Assembly: GCA_002345575.1 (NCBI GenBank)
Contig: DDVX01000007.1
Location: forward strand, 248,001 to 312,000
Length of the DNA: 64,000 nucleotides
Source of the DNA: Stutzerimonas stutzeri
GTDB taxonomy: Bacteria; Pseudomonadota; Gammaproteobacteria; Pseudomonadales; Pseudomonadaceae
Reading direction: 5' to 3'
Positions within the stretch are counted from its first letter, which is position 1. Each line of letters opens with the position of its first letter. The position numbers and the translations under genes were made by a program. Under the pieces are notes generated by a model that saw only the letters and a program-made list of their open reading frames with translations, was not told the DNA's origin and ran no database searches. Of this stretch, positions 25,788-34,458 are shown piece by piece.

Positions 25788-26678
25788 ATGCACATCGGCT
25801 TTCTCGGACTCGGCAACATGGGCGGCCCCATGGCGCGCAACCTGCTCAAGGCCGGCCATCGACTCAGCGTCTTCGACCTTTCTCCCACGGCGCTTGCCGG
25901 ATTGGTGGAAGCCGGCGCGCAGCAAGCGGCTTCCCCGACAGCGGTTGCCCAGGCGGGCGCTGAAGTCATCATCAGCATGCTGCCGGCCGCGGCGCATGTA
26001 CGGCAGGTCTATCTCGGTGATGACGGGCTGCTAGCCCATGTCCCTGCGGGCGTGCTGTTGATCGACTGTTCCACCATCGATCCCATGACCGCCCGTGACG
26101 TCGCGACGGAGGCAGCCAGACAGGGCAACCCGATGCTCGACGCGCCTGTATCCGGCGGCACGGGTGGTGCGGCAGCCGGCACGCTGACCTTCATGGTCGG
26201 CGGCAAAGAGACGGACTTCCACCAGGCTGAACCAATTCTCGCGGCCATGGGCAAGAACATCGTTCACTGTGGCGACAGCGGCAATGGTCAGGTGGCGAAG
26301 GTCGCTAACAACCTGCTGCTGGGCATCTCCATGATTGGCGCTGCCGAAGCCATGTCTCTTGGGGTAGCCCTGGGGATGGATGCCAAGGTACTGGCTAGCG
26401 TGATCAACTCCTCCAGCGGCCGCTGCTGGAGTTCGGAAATCTACAATCCTTTCCCCGAGGTCGTGGAAAACAGCCCGGCCTCTCGCGGCTACAGCGGCGG
26501 TTTCGGCACCGACCTGATGCTCAAGGACCTGGGCCTGGCCAGCGAGGCCGCCAAGCAGGTGCGCCAGCCGATTATCCTCGGCGCACTGGCGCAGCAGCTT
26601 TATCAGGCCTTCAGCCTGCAGGGCAACGGCGCGCTGGACTTCTCCGCAATCATCAAACTCTACCGTCAGGAACACTGA
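25788..26678 (+). CDS. mmsB: 3-hydroxyisobutyrate dehydrogenase
   Basis: A 296-residue protein of the beta-hydroxyacid dehydrogenase family. The N-terminal Rossmann motif is GFLGLGNMGGPMARNL (residues 4-19), the substrate loop APVSGGTGGAAAGTLTFMVGG, and the catalytic lysine in GNGQVAKVANNLLLG. It oxidises 3-hydroxyisobutyrate to methylmalonate semialdehyde in valine catabolism. The ATG at 25788 has an AGGA box upstream. It leads an operon with the hydrolase (2 bp gap) and acyl-CoA dehydrogenase (13 bp gap), which supply its substrate. Confidence 0.95.
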   Translation: MHIGFLGLGNMGGPMARNLLKAGHRLSVFDLSPTALAGLVEAGAQQAASPTAVAQAGAEVIISMLPAAAHVRQVYLGDDGLLAHVPAGVLLIDCSTIDPMTARDVATEAARQGNPMLDAPVSGGTGGAAAGTLTFMVGGKETDFHQAEPILAAMGKNIVHCGDSGNGQVAKVANNLLLGISMIGAAEAMSLGVALGMDAKVLASVINSSSGRCWSSEIYNPFPEVVENSPASRGYSGGFGTDLMLKDLGLASEAAKQVRQPIILGALAQQLYQAFSLQGNGALDFSAIIKLYRQEH

Positions 26679-26680
26679 GC

Positions 26681-27736
26681 ATGTCCCAAACCGAAGTACC
26701 GGTACTGGTCGAAGTCAGCAACCGCGTTGGCTATCTCACCCTCAACCGCCCCGCCGGCTTGAACGCCGTAACCCTGCCGATGGTGCGCATCCTGCACCGC
26801 CAGCTACAGGAATGGGCGGACGATCAGAACATCGTGGCCGTGGTCCTGCGCGCCGCAGGGGAAAAAGCCTTCTGTGCCGGCGGGGACATTCGCATGCTGT
26901 ATGACAGCCACAAGAACGGTGACAACCTGCGCTGGGACTTTTTCGAGGAAGAATACGCGCTGGACCAGTACATCCATGCCTACAGCAAGCCACTGCTGGC
27001 GCTGATGAACGGCTACGTCCTCGGCGGCGGCATGGGCCTGGTCCAGGGCGCTTCGCTGCGGGTGATCTCCGAGCGCACGCGCATGGGCATGCCGGAGGTT
27101 GGCATCGGCTATTTCCCCGATGTGGGCGGCAGCTACTTTCTGCCGCGCCTGCCAGCCAATCTTGGCATCTATATGGGCGTTACCGGCAATCATGTGGGCA
27201 CAGCCGATGCGCTACACGCGGGGCTCGCCGATCATTGCCTAGCCCATCAGCGATTCGCCGAGTTCCAGCAGCTACTCGATGTGCAGGACTGGCACCTCCC
27301 GGCTGGCGCAACCCTTGCCAAGCTGCTCGCTTCGCTGGCGGCCACTGACCTGCCGGAGGCTTCGTTCAAAGCTCTGGAGCCGGCCATTGGGCAGCACTTC
27401 TCACACGCCAGCATTCCGGCCATTCGGGACTCTCTGGCGGCAGAACAGCGCCCCGCGTATCGCGACTGGGCCGCCGAAACTCTGAAGACAATCGACAGCC
27501 GATCGCCGCTGGCGGTCAGCGTCACCCTGGAAATGCTCCGGCGCGGGCGCGAGTTGTCGCTGGCCGAGTGCTTTGCCATGGAGCTGCATCTAGACCGCCA
27601 ATGGTTCGAGCATGGCGACCTCATCGAAGGCGTGCGCGCGCTGATTGTCGACAAGGACAAAAACCCACGCTGGAATCCGCCTACGCTCGCCGAAGTGACA
27701 CCACAGCGCATCGCTGCTTTCTTCGCCGGCATTTGA
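26681..27736 (+). CDS. 3-hydroxyisobutyryl-CoA hydrolase (enoyl-CoA hydratase family)
   Basis: A 351-residue crotonase-fold protein with the extended C-terminus typical of HIBYL-CoA hydrolases. The oxyanion-hole stretch is AFCAGGDIRMLYDS (about 65-80) and the second site GGGMGLVQGASLRV then MPEVGIGYFPDVGGSYFLPRL, with the catalytic glutamate. It splits 3-hydroxyisobutyryl-CoA to free acid for MmsB, which is encoded 2 bp upstream. An annotation as generic enoyl-CoA hydratase would understate it; the length and context favour the hydrolase. Confidence 0.92.
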   Translation: MSQTEVPVLVEVSNRVGYLTLNRPAGLNAVTLPMVRILHRQLQEWADDQNIVAVVLRAAGEKAFCAGGDIRMLYDSHKNGDNLRWDFFEEEYALDQYIHAYSKPLLALMNGYVLGGGMGLVQGASLRVISERTRMGMPEVGIGYFPDVGGSYFLPRLPANLGIYMGVTGNHVGTADALHAGLADHCLAHQRFAEFQQLLDVQDWHLPAGATLAKLLASLAATDLPEASFKALEPAIGQHFSHASIPAIRDSLAAEQRPAYRDWAAETLKTIDSRSPLAVSVTLEMLRRGRELSLAECFAMELHLDRQWFEHGDLIEGVRALIVDKDKNPRWNPPTLAEVTPQRIAAFFAGI

Positions 27737-27749
27737 ACCAGGAGCCTCC

Positions 27750-28901
27750 ATGCACGACCTCGAACTTACCGGAGAGCAGCGCATGATCCGCGACATGGCG
27801 CGCGACTTTGCCCGTGCAGAGGTCGCACCCAACGCCGAAGGCTGGGCCAAAGCCGGCTGGATCGACGACCGAGTCATCGACCAAATGGGCGAACTCGGAC
27901 TGCTCGGCATGATCGTGCCCGAGCGCTGGGGCGGCAGTTACCTTGATCACGTGGCCTATGCGCTGGCGGTTGAGGAAATCTCTGCCGGCGATGGTGCTCT
28001 CGGTGCGCTAATGAGCGTGCACAGTTCAGTCGGTTGCGCGCCGATCCTCAAATACGGCACAACCGAGCAGCAAGACCGGTGGCTGCCCGAGCTCGCTACA
28101 GGTCGCGCCATCGGCTGTTTCGCCCTGACCGAACCCCAGGCCGGCTCCGAGGCCCACAACCTGCGCACTCGCGCCGTGCTGGAGGACGATGAATGGGTGA
28201 TCAACGGCAGCAAGCAGTTCGTCAGCAATGGCAAGCGCGCGAAGATCGCCATCGTCTTTGCCGTAACCGACCCCGAACTGGGCAAAAAGGGCCTATCAGC
28301 CTTTCTGGTACCCACCGACAATGCGGGTTTCTGCGTTGATCGTATGGAAAAAAAGATGGGCCTACGCGCTTCCGATACCTGCGCGGTGACCCTGAACAAT
28401 TGCCGCATCCCCGCAGCAAACCTGCTCGGCCCGCGCGGCAAAGGCCTGGCCATCGCCCTGTCGAACCTGGAAGGCGGCCGCATAGGCATCGGAGCCCAAG
28501 CTTTGGGTATCGCCCGCGCGGCTTTCGAGGCGGCGCTTGGCTACGCCCGCGAGCGCGTCCAGTTCGACAAGCCCATCATCGAGCACCAGAGCGTGTCCAA
28601 CATGCTCGCCGACATGCACACCCGGCTCAACGCCGCACGACTGCTGATTCTGCATGCCGCACGCCTGCGCAGTGCCGAGGTGCCCTGCCTGTCGGAAGCC
28701 TCCCAAGCCAAGCTGTTCGCTTCGGAAACCGCCGAATACGTCTGTTCCAAAGCGCTGCAGATTCACGGTGGCTACGGCTACCTGGAGGACTATCCGGTAG
28801 AACGCTATTACCGCGACGCGCGAATCACCCAGATTTACGAGGGGACCAGCGAGATCCAGCGCCTGCTGATCGCCCGCGAGCTGAGCAAGTACGACCTGTA
28901 G
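27750..28901 (+). CDS. Acyl-CoA dehydrogenase, probably isobutyryl-CoA specific
   Basis: A 383-residue flavoprotein dehydrogenase. It has the FAD-binding ALTEPQAGSEAHNLRT segment, the KMGLRASDTCAVTLNNCRIP region, QALGIARAAFEAALGYARERVQF, and the C-terminal catalytic-glutamate stretch ITQIYEGTSEIQRLLIAREL. It would oxidise a branched short-chain acyl-CoA and pass electrons to ETF. Lying 13 bp after the HIBYL-CoA hydrolase it most likely acts on isobutyryl-CoA from valine; that specificity is inferred. A terminator follows. Confidence 0.93.
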   Translation: MHDLELTGEQRMIRDMARDFARAEVAPNAEGWAKAGWIDDRVIDQMGELGLLGMIVPERWGGSYLDHVAYALAVEEISAGDGALGALMSVHSSVGCAPILKYGTTEQQDRWLPELATGRAIGCFALTEPQAGSEAHNLRTRAVLEDDEWVINGSKQFVSNGKRAKIAIVFAVTDPELGKKGLSAFLVPTDNAGFCVDRMEKKMGLRASDTCAVTLNNCRIPAANLLGPRGKGLAIALSNLEGGRIGIGAQALGIARAAFEAALGYARERVQFDKPIIEHQSVSNMLADMHTRLNAARLLILHAARLRSAEVPCLSEASQAKLFASETAEYVCSKALQIHGGYGYLEDYPVERYYRDARITQIYEGTSEIQRLLIARELSKYDL

Positions 28902-28916
28902 TTGTACAGATGTGAG

Positions 28917-28942
28917 GGTTGCGGGTACCCGCAGCCTTTTTT
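28917..28942 (+). terminator. Rho-independent terminator of the valine operon
   Basis: The stem GGTTGCGG/CCGCAGCC (one G-T pair, loop GTAC) is followed by six T residues, 15 bp after the acyl-CoA dehydrogenase stop. Confidence 0.85.
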
Positions 28943-28957
28943 AAACCACCGAGTCAT

Positions 28958-28983
28958 GGTGGATGTAAAAAGCGACATCCACC
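28958..28983. repeat. REP-like hairpin
   Basis: GGTGGATGT and ACATCCACC form a perfect 9-bp inverted repeat with an 8-base loop, followed by CTACAAA. This resembles the GTGGATG/CATCCACCCTAC palindromes scattered between genes in pseudomonads. It lies between two transcription terminators. Confidence 0.55.
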
Positions 28984-28998
28984 CTACAAATGCAAAAA

Positions 28999-29020
28999 GG
29001 GCGGACTTTTCAGTCCGCCC
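28999..29020. terminator. Bidirectional hairpin terminator
   Basis: GGGCGGACT and AGTCCGCCC form a 9-bp stem with loop TTTC, flanked by an A-run on the left and TT on the right. On the minus strand the A-run gives a U tract, so it can serve as a second terminator for deaD. Confidence 0.75.
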
Positions 29021-29037
29021 TTCGCTTTGACGCCTTT

Positions 29038-29064
29038 AAAACCTAGCCGAGTCGGCTAGGTTTT
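29038..29064 (-). terminator. Terminator overlapping the deaD stop codon
   Basis: AAAACCTAGCCGA pairs with TCGGCTAGGTTTT. On the minus strand the stem begins inside the deaD TAA stop and ends in a run of U. Together with 28999-29020 it makes a tandem terminator. Confidence 0.8.
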
Positions 29065-30733
29065 AATCTTCGCGATACCGGCGCAGCTTGAGCTGCTTGC
29101 CACCTACGCGAGTGTCCTTGAGCTTGCCCAGCAGGCCCTCAAGGCCTTCTTCCGGCAGTTCGACCAAGCTGAAGCTGTCACGCACCTGAATGCGGCCAAT
29201 GGCTTCGCGGGCCAGACCGCCCTCATTGAGGATGGCGCCAAGCAGGTTGCGAGCAGCAATGCCGTCGCGAGCGCCTAGCGGCGTGCGGCAGCGAGCACGG
29301 CCTTCACCCAGCGGGATCGGCGCGCGACGTTCGCGATCACCACTACGCTCGGGACGGTCGGAGCGCTCGGTACGCTCACGTGGGCCGCTGCTGGGAACCA
29401 ACGGCTGCTCTTTTTCCACTTCAGCCAGAGTCAGCGCCTGACCATTGGTTGCCTTGCGCAGCAGTGCGGCAGCCAGGGCACGCAAGCTGGAGCCACTATC
29501 TGCAACCAGTTTGTCGAGCAGTTCACCATGGCTGGCTTCGGCATCGGCAACCAGCGGCGTGAGACTGTTGGTGAGTTTCTTGATGCGGGCCTCGAGCACT
29601 TGCTGACCATTGGGCAGGCGTACTTCGGCAACCTTCTGGTTGGTAACGCGCTCGATGACCTGCAGCATGCGGCGCTCGCGCGGTGTGACCAGCAACAGCG
29701 CACGGCCTTCACGACCGGCACGGCCGGTACGACCGATACGGTGTACATAGGACTCAGGGTCGTAAGGCATATCCACGTTGAATACGTGGGTGATGCGCGC
29801 CACGTCCAGACCGCGTGCGGCCACATCAGTGGCAACTACGATATCCAGACGGCCGTCCTTGAGCGATTCGATGACGCGCTCACGCTGGTTCTGGGCGATA
29901 TCGCCGTTCAGCGCAGCGGCCTTGTAGCCCTTGGCTTCCAGCGCAGCGGCCAGATCAAGAGTGGCCTGCTTGGTACGCACGAAGGCGATCAGTGCGTCGA
30001 AATCCTCGACTTCCAGCAAACGCAGCACCGCTGAAATCTTCTGGTCAGCATGGACCATCAGATGCGCCTGCTCGATGCGGGCTACGGTCTGGGTTTTGGT
30101 GGCAATCTTGATGTGCTGCGGCTCGCGCAGGTGCTTCTCGGCGATGGCACGAATCGAGTGCGGCAGCGTGGCGGAGAAGAGGACGGTCTGGCGGCTCTCC
30201 GGCATAGCTTCGAAGATGACTTCCAGGTCATCCATAAAGCCCAGCTTGAGCATTTCGTCCGCTTCGTCGAGCACCAGGAACTGCACGGTCGACAGCAGCG
30301 CGCCGTTGCGGCTGAGGTGATCAACCAGGCGGCCGGGTGTTGCCACGACGATCTGCGCGCCCTGACGGATGGCCTTGAGCTGCGGCCCCATGGGCGCGCC
30401 GCCATAGATGGCGACTACGCTGACAGTCGGCATCTGCTTGGAATAGGTTTCGAATGCGGTGGCAACCTGCAGCGCCAGCTCACGGGTCGGGGCGAGGATC
30501 AGCGCCTGTACTTCGCGACGGGTCGGGTCGATCTTCGACAACAGCGGCAAAGCGAAGGCTGCGGTCTTGCCGGTGCCGGTCTGAGCCTGGCCGATCATGT
30601 CGTGGCCGCCGAGAATTACCGGAATGGCCTGAGTCTGGATCGCCGAAGGCTCTTCGTAGCCCACTGCAGCAACAGCAGCAAGTACAGCGGAATGAATACC
30701 GAGTGCGGCAAAGCCGCCGATTTCTTGGGTCAT
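29063..30733 (-). CDS. deaD: DEAD-box RNA helicase (DeaD/CsdA type)
   Basis: A 556-residue helicase. The N-terminal Q motif (GFAALGIHSAVLAAVAAVGYEEPSAIQ) is followed by motif I AQTGTGKT, motif Ia APTRELALQV, motif II VLDEADEMLKLGF, motif III FSATLP, and motif VI HRIGRTGRAGREG. The C-terminus has an arginine/aspartate-rich linker and an RRM-like DbpA/CsdA RNA-binding domain (last about 75 residues, ARDGIAARNLLGAILNEGGL). It remodels structured RNA in ribosome assembly and mRNA decay, especially in the cold. The chosen ATG at 30733 has an AGGA box, but start codon and box lie in a hairpin (see 30731-30766). Confidence 0.95.
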   Translation of the reverse strand: MTQEIGGFAALGIHSAVLAAVAAVGYEEPSAIQTQAIPVILGGHDMIGQAQTGTGKTAAFALPLLSKIDPTRREVQALILAPTRELALQVATAFETYSKQMPTVSVVAIYGGAPMGPQLKAIRQGAQIVVATPGRLVDHLSRNGALLSTVQFLVLDEADEMLKLGFMDDLEVIFEAMPESRQTVLFSATLPHSIRAIAEKHLREPQHIKIATKTQTVARIEQAHLMVHADQKISAVLRLLEVEDFDALIAFVRTKQATLDLAAALEAKGYKAAALNGDIAQNQRERVIESLKDGRLDIVVATDVAARGLDVARITHVFNVDMPYDPESYVHRIGRTGRAGREGRALLLVTPRERRMLQVIERVTNQKVAEVRLPNGQQVLEARIKKLTNSLTPLVADAEASHGELLDKLVADSGSSLRALAAALLRKATNGQALTLAEVEKEQPLVPSSGPRERTERSDRPERSGDRERRAPIPLGEGRARCRTPLGARDGIAARNLLGAILNEGGLAREAIGRIQVRDSFSLVELPEEGLEGLLGKLKDTRVGGKQLKLRRYRED

Positions 30734-30766
30734 GGGTCTTTTCCTGATGCTCCGCAAAGACCCATG
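30731..30766 (-). promoter_or_regulatory. Start-codon hairpin and 11-codon upstream ORF of deaD
   Basis: CATGGGTCTTT (30731-30741) and AAAGACCCATG (30756-30766) are perfect 11-bp inverted repeats. In the deaD mRNA the ATG start codon is in the stem and the AGGA box at the edge of the 14-base loop. The upstream arm contains its own ATG at 30765; reading from it gives an 11-codon ORF (MGLCGASGKDP) whose TGA overlaps the deaD ATG as ATGA. Translation of this ORF would open the hairpin. Its own ribosome binding site is weak. Confidence 0.6.
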
Positions 30767-31218
30767 TTCCGAAGCTGCGCATGCCATGTAAAACCCGGAA
30801 ACGGGTCACCCTGGCAGCCTTGGTCGGCGGGGTTTGCGAAAACGAATGAATGATGAATCGTCAAGGATAGCCGCGAAAGCGGATAACAGCCGAAGCAGCG
30901 CTTCGTGTGTTGCAGTACCTGAACGCAGGCTGGGTTTCAGCCGGCGCGTACTATACCGGAATTATGCGTGCCTGTGCACGCATTTTGCTTACGCACCTGG
31001 AGCCTGGCGTATCTGCACAAGAGAGGCCAGAGAGAATCTCGCCACCCGTGGTCTGCGCTTGAGCTTTATATGTCGGCGGTTTTAACTGTTGGCGACACTG
31101 CCTGTACGCAAAGGTACTGACTGTGATCGTCGCGCCGCATGAGCTCTCGAAACTGCACGCCACGATCCCAGTGCTCAGAAAAAAGAAAAACTTACCGCAA
31201 GACGTACAGACGGGTCGC
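30734..31218. other. Long upstream region of deaD
   Basis: These 485 bp lie between deaD and the minus-strand spermidine synthase-like gene upstream. Apart from the start-codon hairpin and small unsupported frames I see no gene. A long leader is typical of cold-regulated helicase genes, which fits, but no promoter was identified. Confidence 0.5.
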
Positions 31219-32016
31219 TCAACTTGCCGGTCGCAGCGCCTCGATCAGCGAATCGAGCGAATATCCCAGCCGTGGAGCCAGCGCCGCAGCGCGCCGCCGC
31301 AACTCGTCCAGATCCAACATTTGTTCCAGGTCCTCTGGCACGAACAGCACCACGTTGCCCTCCTTCACCGGGCACTCCCAGTAATGACGGTGATACAGAC
31401 CCCGGAAGAGCGCCGCGCCTAGCGGCTTGTCATCATCGGTACCCCACTGGTTGATCACCAGCCACCCACCGGGGCTGAGCTTTTCCTGACAACGCTTGAG
31501 AAAGACCCAAGCCAGATGAGCCGCCGCCGGCCCGACATCGGTATACAGATCGACAAAAATAAGGTCTGCCGACTCCGCCGTCTCCAGCAGCTCCACCGCA
31601 TCGCCAATACGAATGTACAGACGTGCATCGTTCTGTAGCCCCAGATAACGCATCGCCAAATCCGGCACCGCCGGCCGCAGCTCAATCGCCTCGACATCTT
31701 CTAGTGGCAGGAACTCAAGGCAAGCCTGGGTCAGCGTACCCGCGCCCAGTCCGAGAAACAGCGCCGTCTCGGGTGCAGGATGCATCAGCCCGCCCATGAG
31801 CATAGCGCGGGTGTAATCGTACTCAAGCCAGCTAGGCGCAGCAGTGAATACGCAGCTTTGCTCGATGGCCGCGCCAAACTCGAGAAAACGGTAATCACCC
31901 ACCTCCAGTACACGAATCAAACCAAACTCATCGTGCACCTCGGCCAGCACTACTTCCTGCCTGCCCACTACGCTCACTCCCGACGGAACTGATGAACTGC
32001 AACGCGCTGCCAACAC
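31219..32016 (-). CDS. Spermidine synthase-like methyltransferase-fold protein
   Basis: A protein of up to 265 residues with the spermidine-synthase fold: ALFLGLGAGTLTQACLEFLPLEDVEAIELRPAV (nucleotide-binding loop and acidic residue), RLYIRIGDAVELL, and the catalytic-region sequence DLIFVDLYTDVG. The N-terminal beta-domain of true spermidine synthases is reduced. Such proteins are common in pseudomonads; polyamine synthesis is possible but unproven, and another aminopropyl or methyl transfer is equally open. The start is uncertain: ATG at 32016, or GTG codons 13 and 15 residues later. Confidence 0.8.
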   Translation of the reverse strand: MLAARCSSSVPSGVSVVGRQEVVLAEVHDEFGLIRVLEVGDYRFLEFGAAIEQSCVFTAAPSWLEYDYTRAMLMGGLMHPAPETALFLGLGAGTLTQACLEFLPLEDVEAIELRPAVPDLAMRYLGLQNDARLYIRIGDAVELLETAESADLIFVDLYTDVGPAAAHLAWVFLKRCQEKLSPGGWLVINQWGTDDDKPLGAALFRGLYHRHYWECPVKEGNVVLFVPEDLEQMLDLDELRRRAAALAPRLGYSLDSLIEALRPAS

Positions 32017-32174
32017 CTTGTTTTTGGCAGACGCCTGATAACCGAACAGGCAATGCTACTCGCCCATGAGGCCATCACAGCGACGCGTTCAGAAAGCATC
32101 ACATATTACCCCGAGCGCGCCAGCCAGGCCCGCTACGCGGGTCCTGATCCAGAAAACAATCAGCTTGCAGATAA

Positions 32175-32202
32175 CTTGAAATCCGCATTGCAGTGCACAT
32201 AT
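32175..32202 (+). promoter_or_regulatory. Candidate sigma-32 heat-shock promoter
   Basis: CTTGAAA (exact -35 match) is followed after 14 bases by CACATAT, one mismatch from the sigma-32 -10 consensus CCCATNT. It lies 60 bp before the hsp20 start codon, leaving a normal untranslated leader. This is a match by eye; no expression evidence is available. Confidence 0.6.
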
Positions 32203-32261
32203 TCAGGGGGGACACAAGCACAGCGCCGAACAGGCACCCATCATTCATAGGAGGTAACGCC

Positions 32262-32693
32262 ATGAAATCTCTGATGACTCGCGGAAATCTGTTCGATGAA
32301 TTCTTCAAGGAGTTTGCATCTCCCGGCTACTTTATCCAGCCTTTACATGGTGATGCGCTGCCCGCCCCCTCGCAGATCCGCGTCGACGTCAAGGAAACCG
32401 ACACCGGCTACAGCCTCGAAGCTGAGCTTCCCGGTGTAAGCAAGGAGAACATTCAGGTTTCCATCGAAGGCAACCGGGTCAGCCTTAGCGCCGAGGTTCG
32501 ACAACTCGATGAGCAAAAGGATGGAGAAAAAACACTACGCTCCGAACGCTACTACGGCTCCGTCTCTCGCAGCTTCCAGTTGCCCGCGGAAATCGACTCG
32601 AGCCAAGCCAGGGCCCGCTACGAAGATGGCGTATTGAAACTGACTCTGCCAAAAAAGCAGAGCAGCGCCTCGCACCAGCTGACCATCGACTGA
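32262..32693 (+). CDS. Small heat-shock protein, Hsp20/alpha-crystallin family
   Basis: A 143-residue protein with a short N-terminal arm (MKSLMTRGNLFDEFFKEF) and an alpha-crystallin domain of about 90 residues (IRVDVKETDTGYSLEAELPGVSKENIQV ... ARYEDGVLKLTLPKK). The A-x3-G-V-L motif near the end is the family signature. It is an ATP-independent holdase chaperone. The ATG at 32262 follows a strong AGGAGG box. A sigma-32-like promoter upstream and a terminator downstream make it a single-gene unit. Confidence 0.95.
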   Translation: MKSLMTRGNLFDEFFKEFASPGYFIQPLHGDALPAPSQIRVDVKETDTGYSLEAELPGVSKENIQVSIEGNRVSLSAEVRQLDEQKDGEKTLRSERYYGSVSRSFQLPAEIDSSQARARYEDGVLKLTLPKKQSSASHQLTID

Positions 32694-32740
32694 TTGCCAG
32701 CCGGCACAGGCAGTGCCGCATCGAGTTACATCTTCAAGCC

Positions 32741-32776
32741 AAAGGGGGCAGATCGTTCAGTTCTGCCCCTTTTTTA
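32741..32776 (+). terminator. Rho-independent terminator of hsp20
   Basis: GGGGCAGA pairs with TCTGCCCC, followed by a run of T. It ends the hsp20 unit before the class II DAHP synthase. Confidence 0.85.
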
Positions 32777-32864
32777 TCCTCTCCTTCGATGATCATCGAC
32801 CGCAATCAGCGCAGCTTCATTCATGTCAGGTAAAATCCACGGACTTTTCCCTGGAAATCCCTCA

Positions 32865-34217
32865 ATGAATCCGACCTGGAGCCCGGCAAGCTGGAGAGAT
32901 AAACCCATCCAGCAACAACCCACCTACCCCGATATGGCGCATTTGCAGCGCGTCGAGCAGACACTCGCGGAGCTGCCGCCGCTGGTATTTGCCGGTGAGG
33001 CGCGTGAGCTGCGGCGTCAGTTCGCTGAAGTTACCCAAGGCCGTGCCTTTCTATTGCAGGGCGGCGATTGCGCGGAGAGTTTTGCCGAGTTTTCGGCGAC
33101 GAAGATTCGCGACACTTTCAAGGTGCTGTTGCAAATGGCAATAGTCATGACCTTCGCTGCCAGTTGTCCGGTGGTGAAGGTCGGGCGCATGGCCGGGCAG
33201 TTCGCCAAGCCGCGTTCGGCGGGTGAGGAAACCATCGCTGGCGTCACCCTGCCCGCCTACAGAGGGGATATCGTCAACGGCATCGAGTTTGACGAAAAAA
33301 GCCGCGTGCCAGACCCCGAGCGGCTGCTGCAGGCCTACCACCAGTCCACCTCCAGCCTGAACCTGCTGCGCGCTTTCGCCCAAGGTGGTTTTGCCGACCT
33401 ACATCAGGTGCATCAGTGGAATCTGGACTTCATTGCCCACTCACGGATGGCCGAGAAGTATCACCAGTTGGGCGCGCGGATCGACCAGGCGCTTAAGTTC
33501 ATGCGCGCCTGTGGCATGGACAACATGTCGCAACTGCGCGAAACCAGCTTCTTTACCGCCCATGAAGCTTTGCTGCTCAACTATGAGCAGGCCTTCGTAC
33601 GCGAGGACAGTCTCAGCGGCGATTGGTACGACTGCTCGGCGCACATGCTCTGGATCGGTGACCGCACCCGCCAACTGGACGGCGCACACGTGGAGTTTCT
33701 CCGCGGTGTGGGCAACCCAATCGGGGTCAAGGTAGGTCCAAGCATGGCCAGCGAAGAGCTGATCCGCCTGATCGACATCCTCAATCCCGCGAACGATCCG
33801 GGCCGCCTGAACCTGATCGTGCGCATGGGCGCGGACAAGGTGGAAGCCGGCCTGCCGAGGCTGATCCGTGCCGTCCAGGCCGAAGGCCGCCAGGTGCTGT
33901 GGAGCTCCGACCCGATGCACGGCAACACCATGAAGGCGTCTAGCGGCTACAAGACCCGCCCCTTCGAACGGGTACTGGCCGAGGTGCGGCAGTTCTTCGA
34001 TGTACATCGTGCAGAAGGCAGCTATCCGGGCGGCATCCATATCGAGATGACCGGGCAGAACGTCACCGAGTGCACCGGCGGTTCACGCGCCATTACCGAA
34101 GACGGCCTGGGTGATCGCTACCACACCCATTGCGACCCACGACTGAATGCCGACCAATCGCTGGAGCTGGCATTCATGATCGCCGAAACCCTGAAGCAAC
34201 TGCGCCCGAACGATTAG
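32865..34217 (+). CDS. Class II (plant-type) 3-deoxy-7-phosphoheptulonate synthase
   Basis: A 450-residue class II DAHP synthase, the enzyme that joins phosphoenolpyruvate and erythrose 4-phosphate to start the shikimate pathway. Family landmarks are FAGEARELRRQFAEVTQGRAFLLQGGDCAESF, KVGRMAGQFAKPRS, NLLRAFAQGGFADLHQVHQWN, SAHMLWIGDRTRQLDGAHVEFLRGV.NPIGVKVGPSM and WSSDPMHGNT. The ATG at 32865 gives the family-typical N-terminus (NPTWSPASWRDKPIQQQP); the longer frame from 32823 does not. It is a single gene, 2.8 kb from a class I enzyme of the same reaction. Class II enzymes in pseudomonads are often linked to secondary aromatic pathways, but no such genes are here. Confidence 0.95.
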   Translation: MNPTWSPASWRDKPIQQQPTYPDMAHLQRVEQTLAELPPLVFAGEARELRRQFAEVTQGRAFLLQGGDCAESFAEFSATKIRDTFKVLLQMAIVMTFAASCPVVKVGRMAGQFAKPRSAGEETIAGVTLPAYRGDIVNGIEFDEKSRVPDPERLLQAYHQSTSSLNLLRAFAQGGFADLHQVHQWNLDFIAHSRMAEKYHQLGARIDQALKFMRACGMDNMSQLRETSFFTAHEALLLNYEQAFVREDSLSGDWYDCSAHMLWIGDRTRQLDGAHVEFLRGVGNPIGVKVGPSMASEELIRLIDILNPANDPGRLNLIVRMGADKVEAGLPRLIRAVQAEGRQVLWSSDPMHGNTMKASSGYKTRPFERVLAEVRQFFDVHRAEGSYPGGIHIEMTGQNVTECTGGSRAITEDGLGDRYHTHCDPRLNADQSLELAFMIAETLKQLRPND

Positions 34218-34458
34218 AGCTCCTTCCTTACCCTTTTTGTGTCTATCAGGCCGACCGTGTTCGGCCTCGCACAACCCATCTGTGTCGTTAGCACGCCTGT
34301 CGAATGGTTGAACCAACGCATCGGATAGCCTGCTAATAATCTGCATAACTATTAATTCGCTAGCTAACGAAGCGCTGGTAAACTCCGCGCCGCATTTGCG
34401 CCCGGAGCCGCATTACACCCTCTCGCAACCGGGTTACGAACAGAGGAAAATTTTTCGC

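Noticed and set aside
34247..34268. Hairpin AGGCCGA/TCGGCCT after the class II DAHP synthase as a terminator
   Set aside because: It has a short stem and no T tract after it; it may aid termination but is not listed as a feature.
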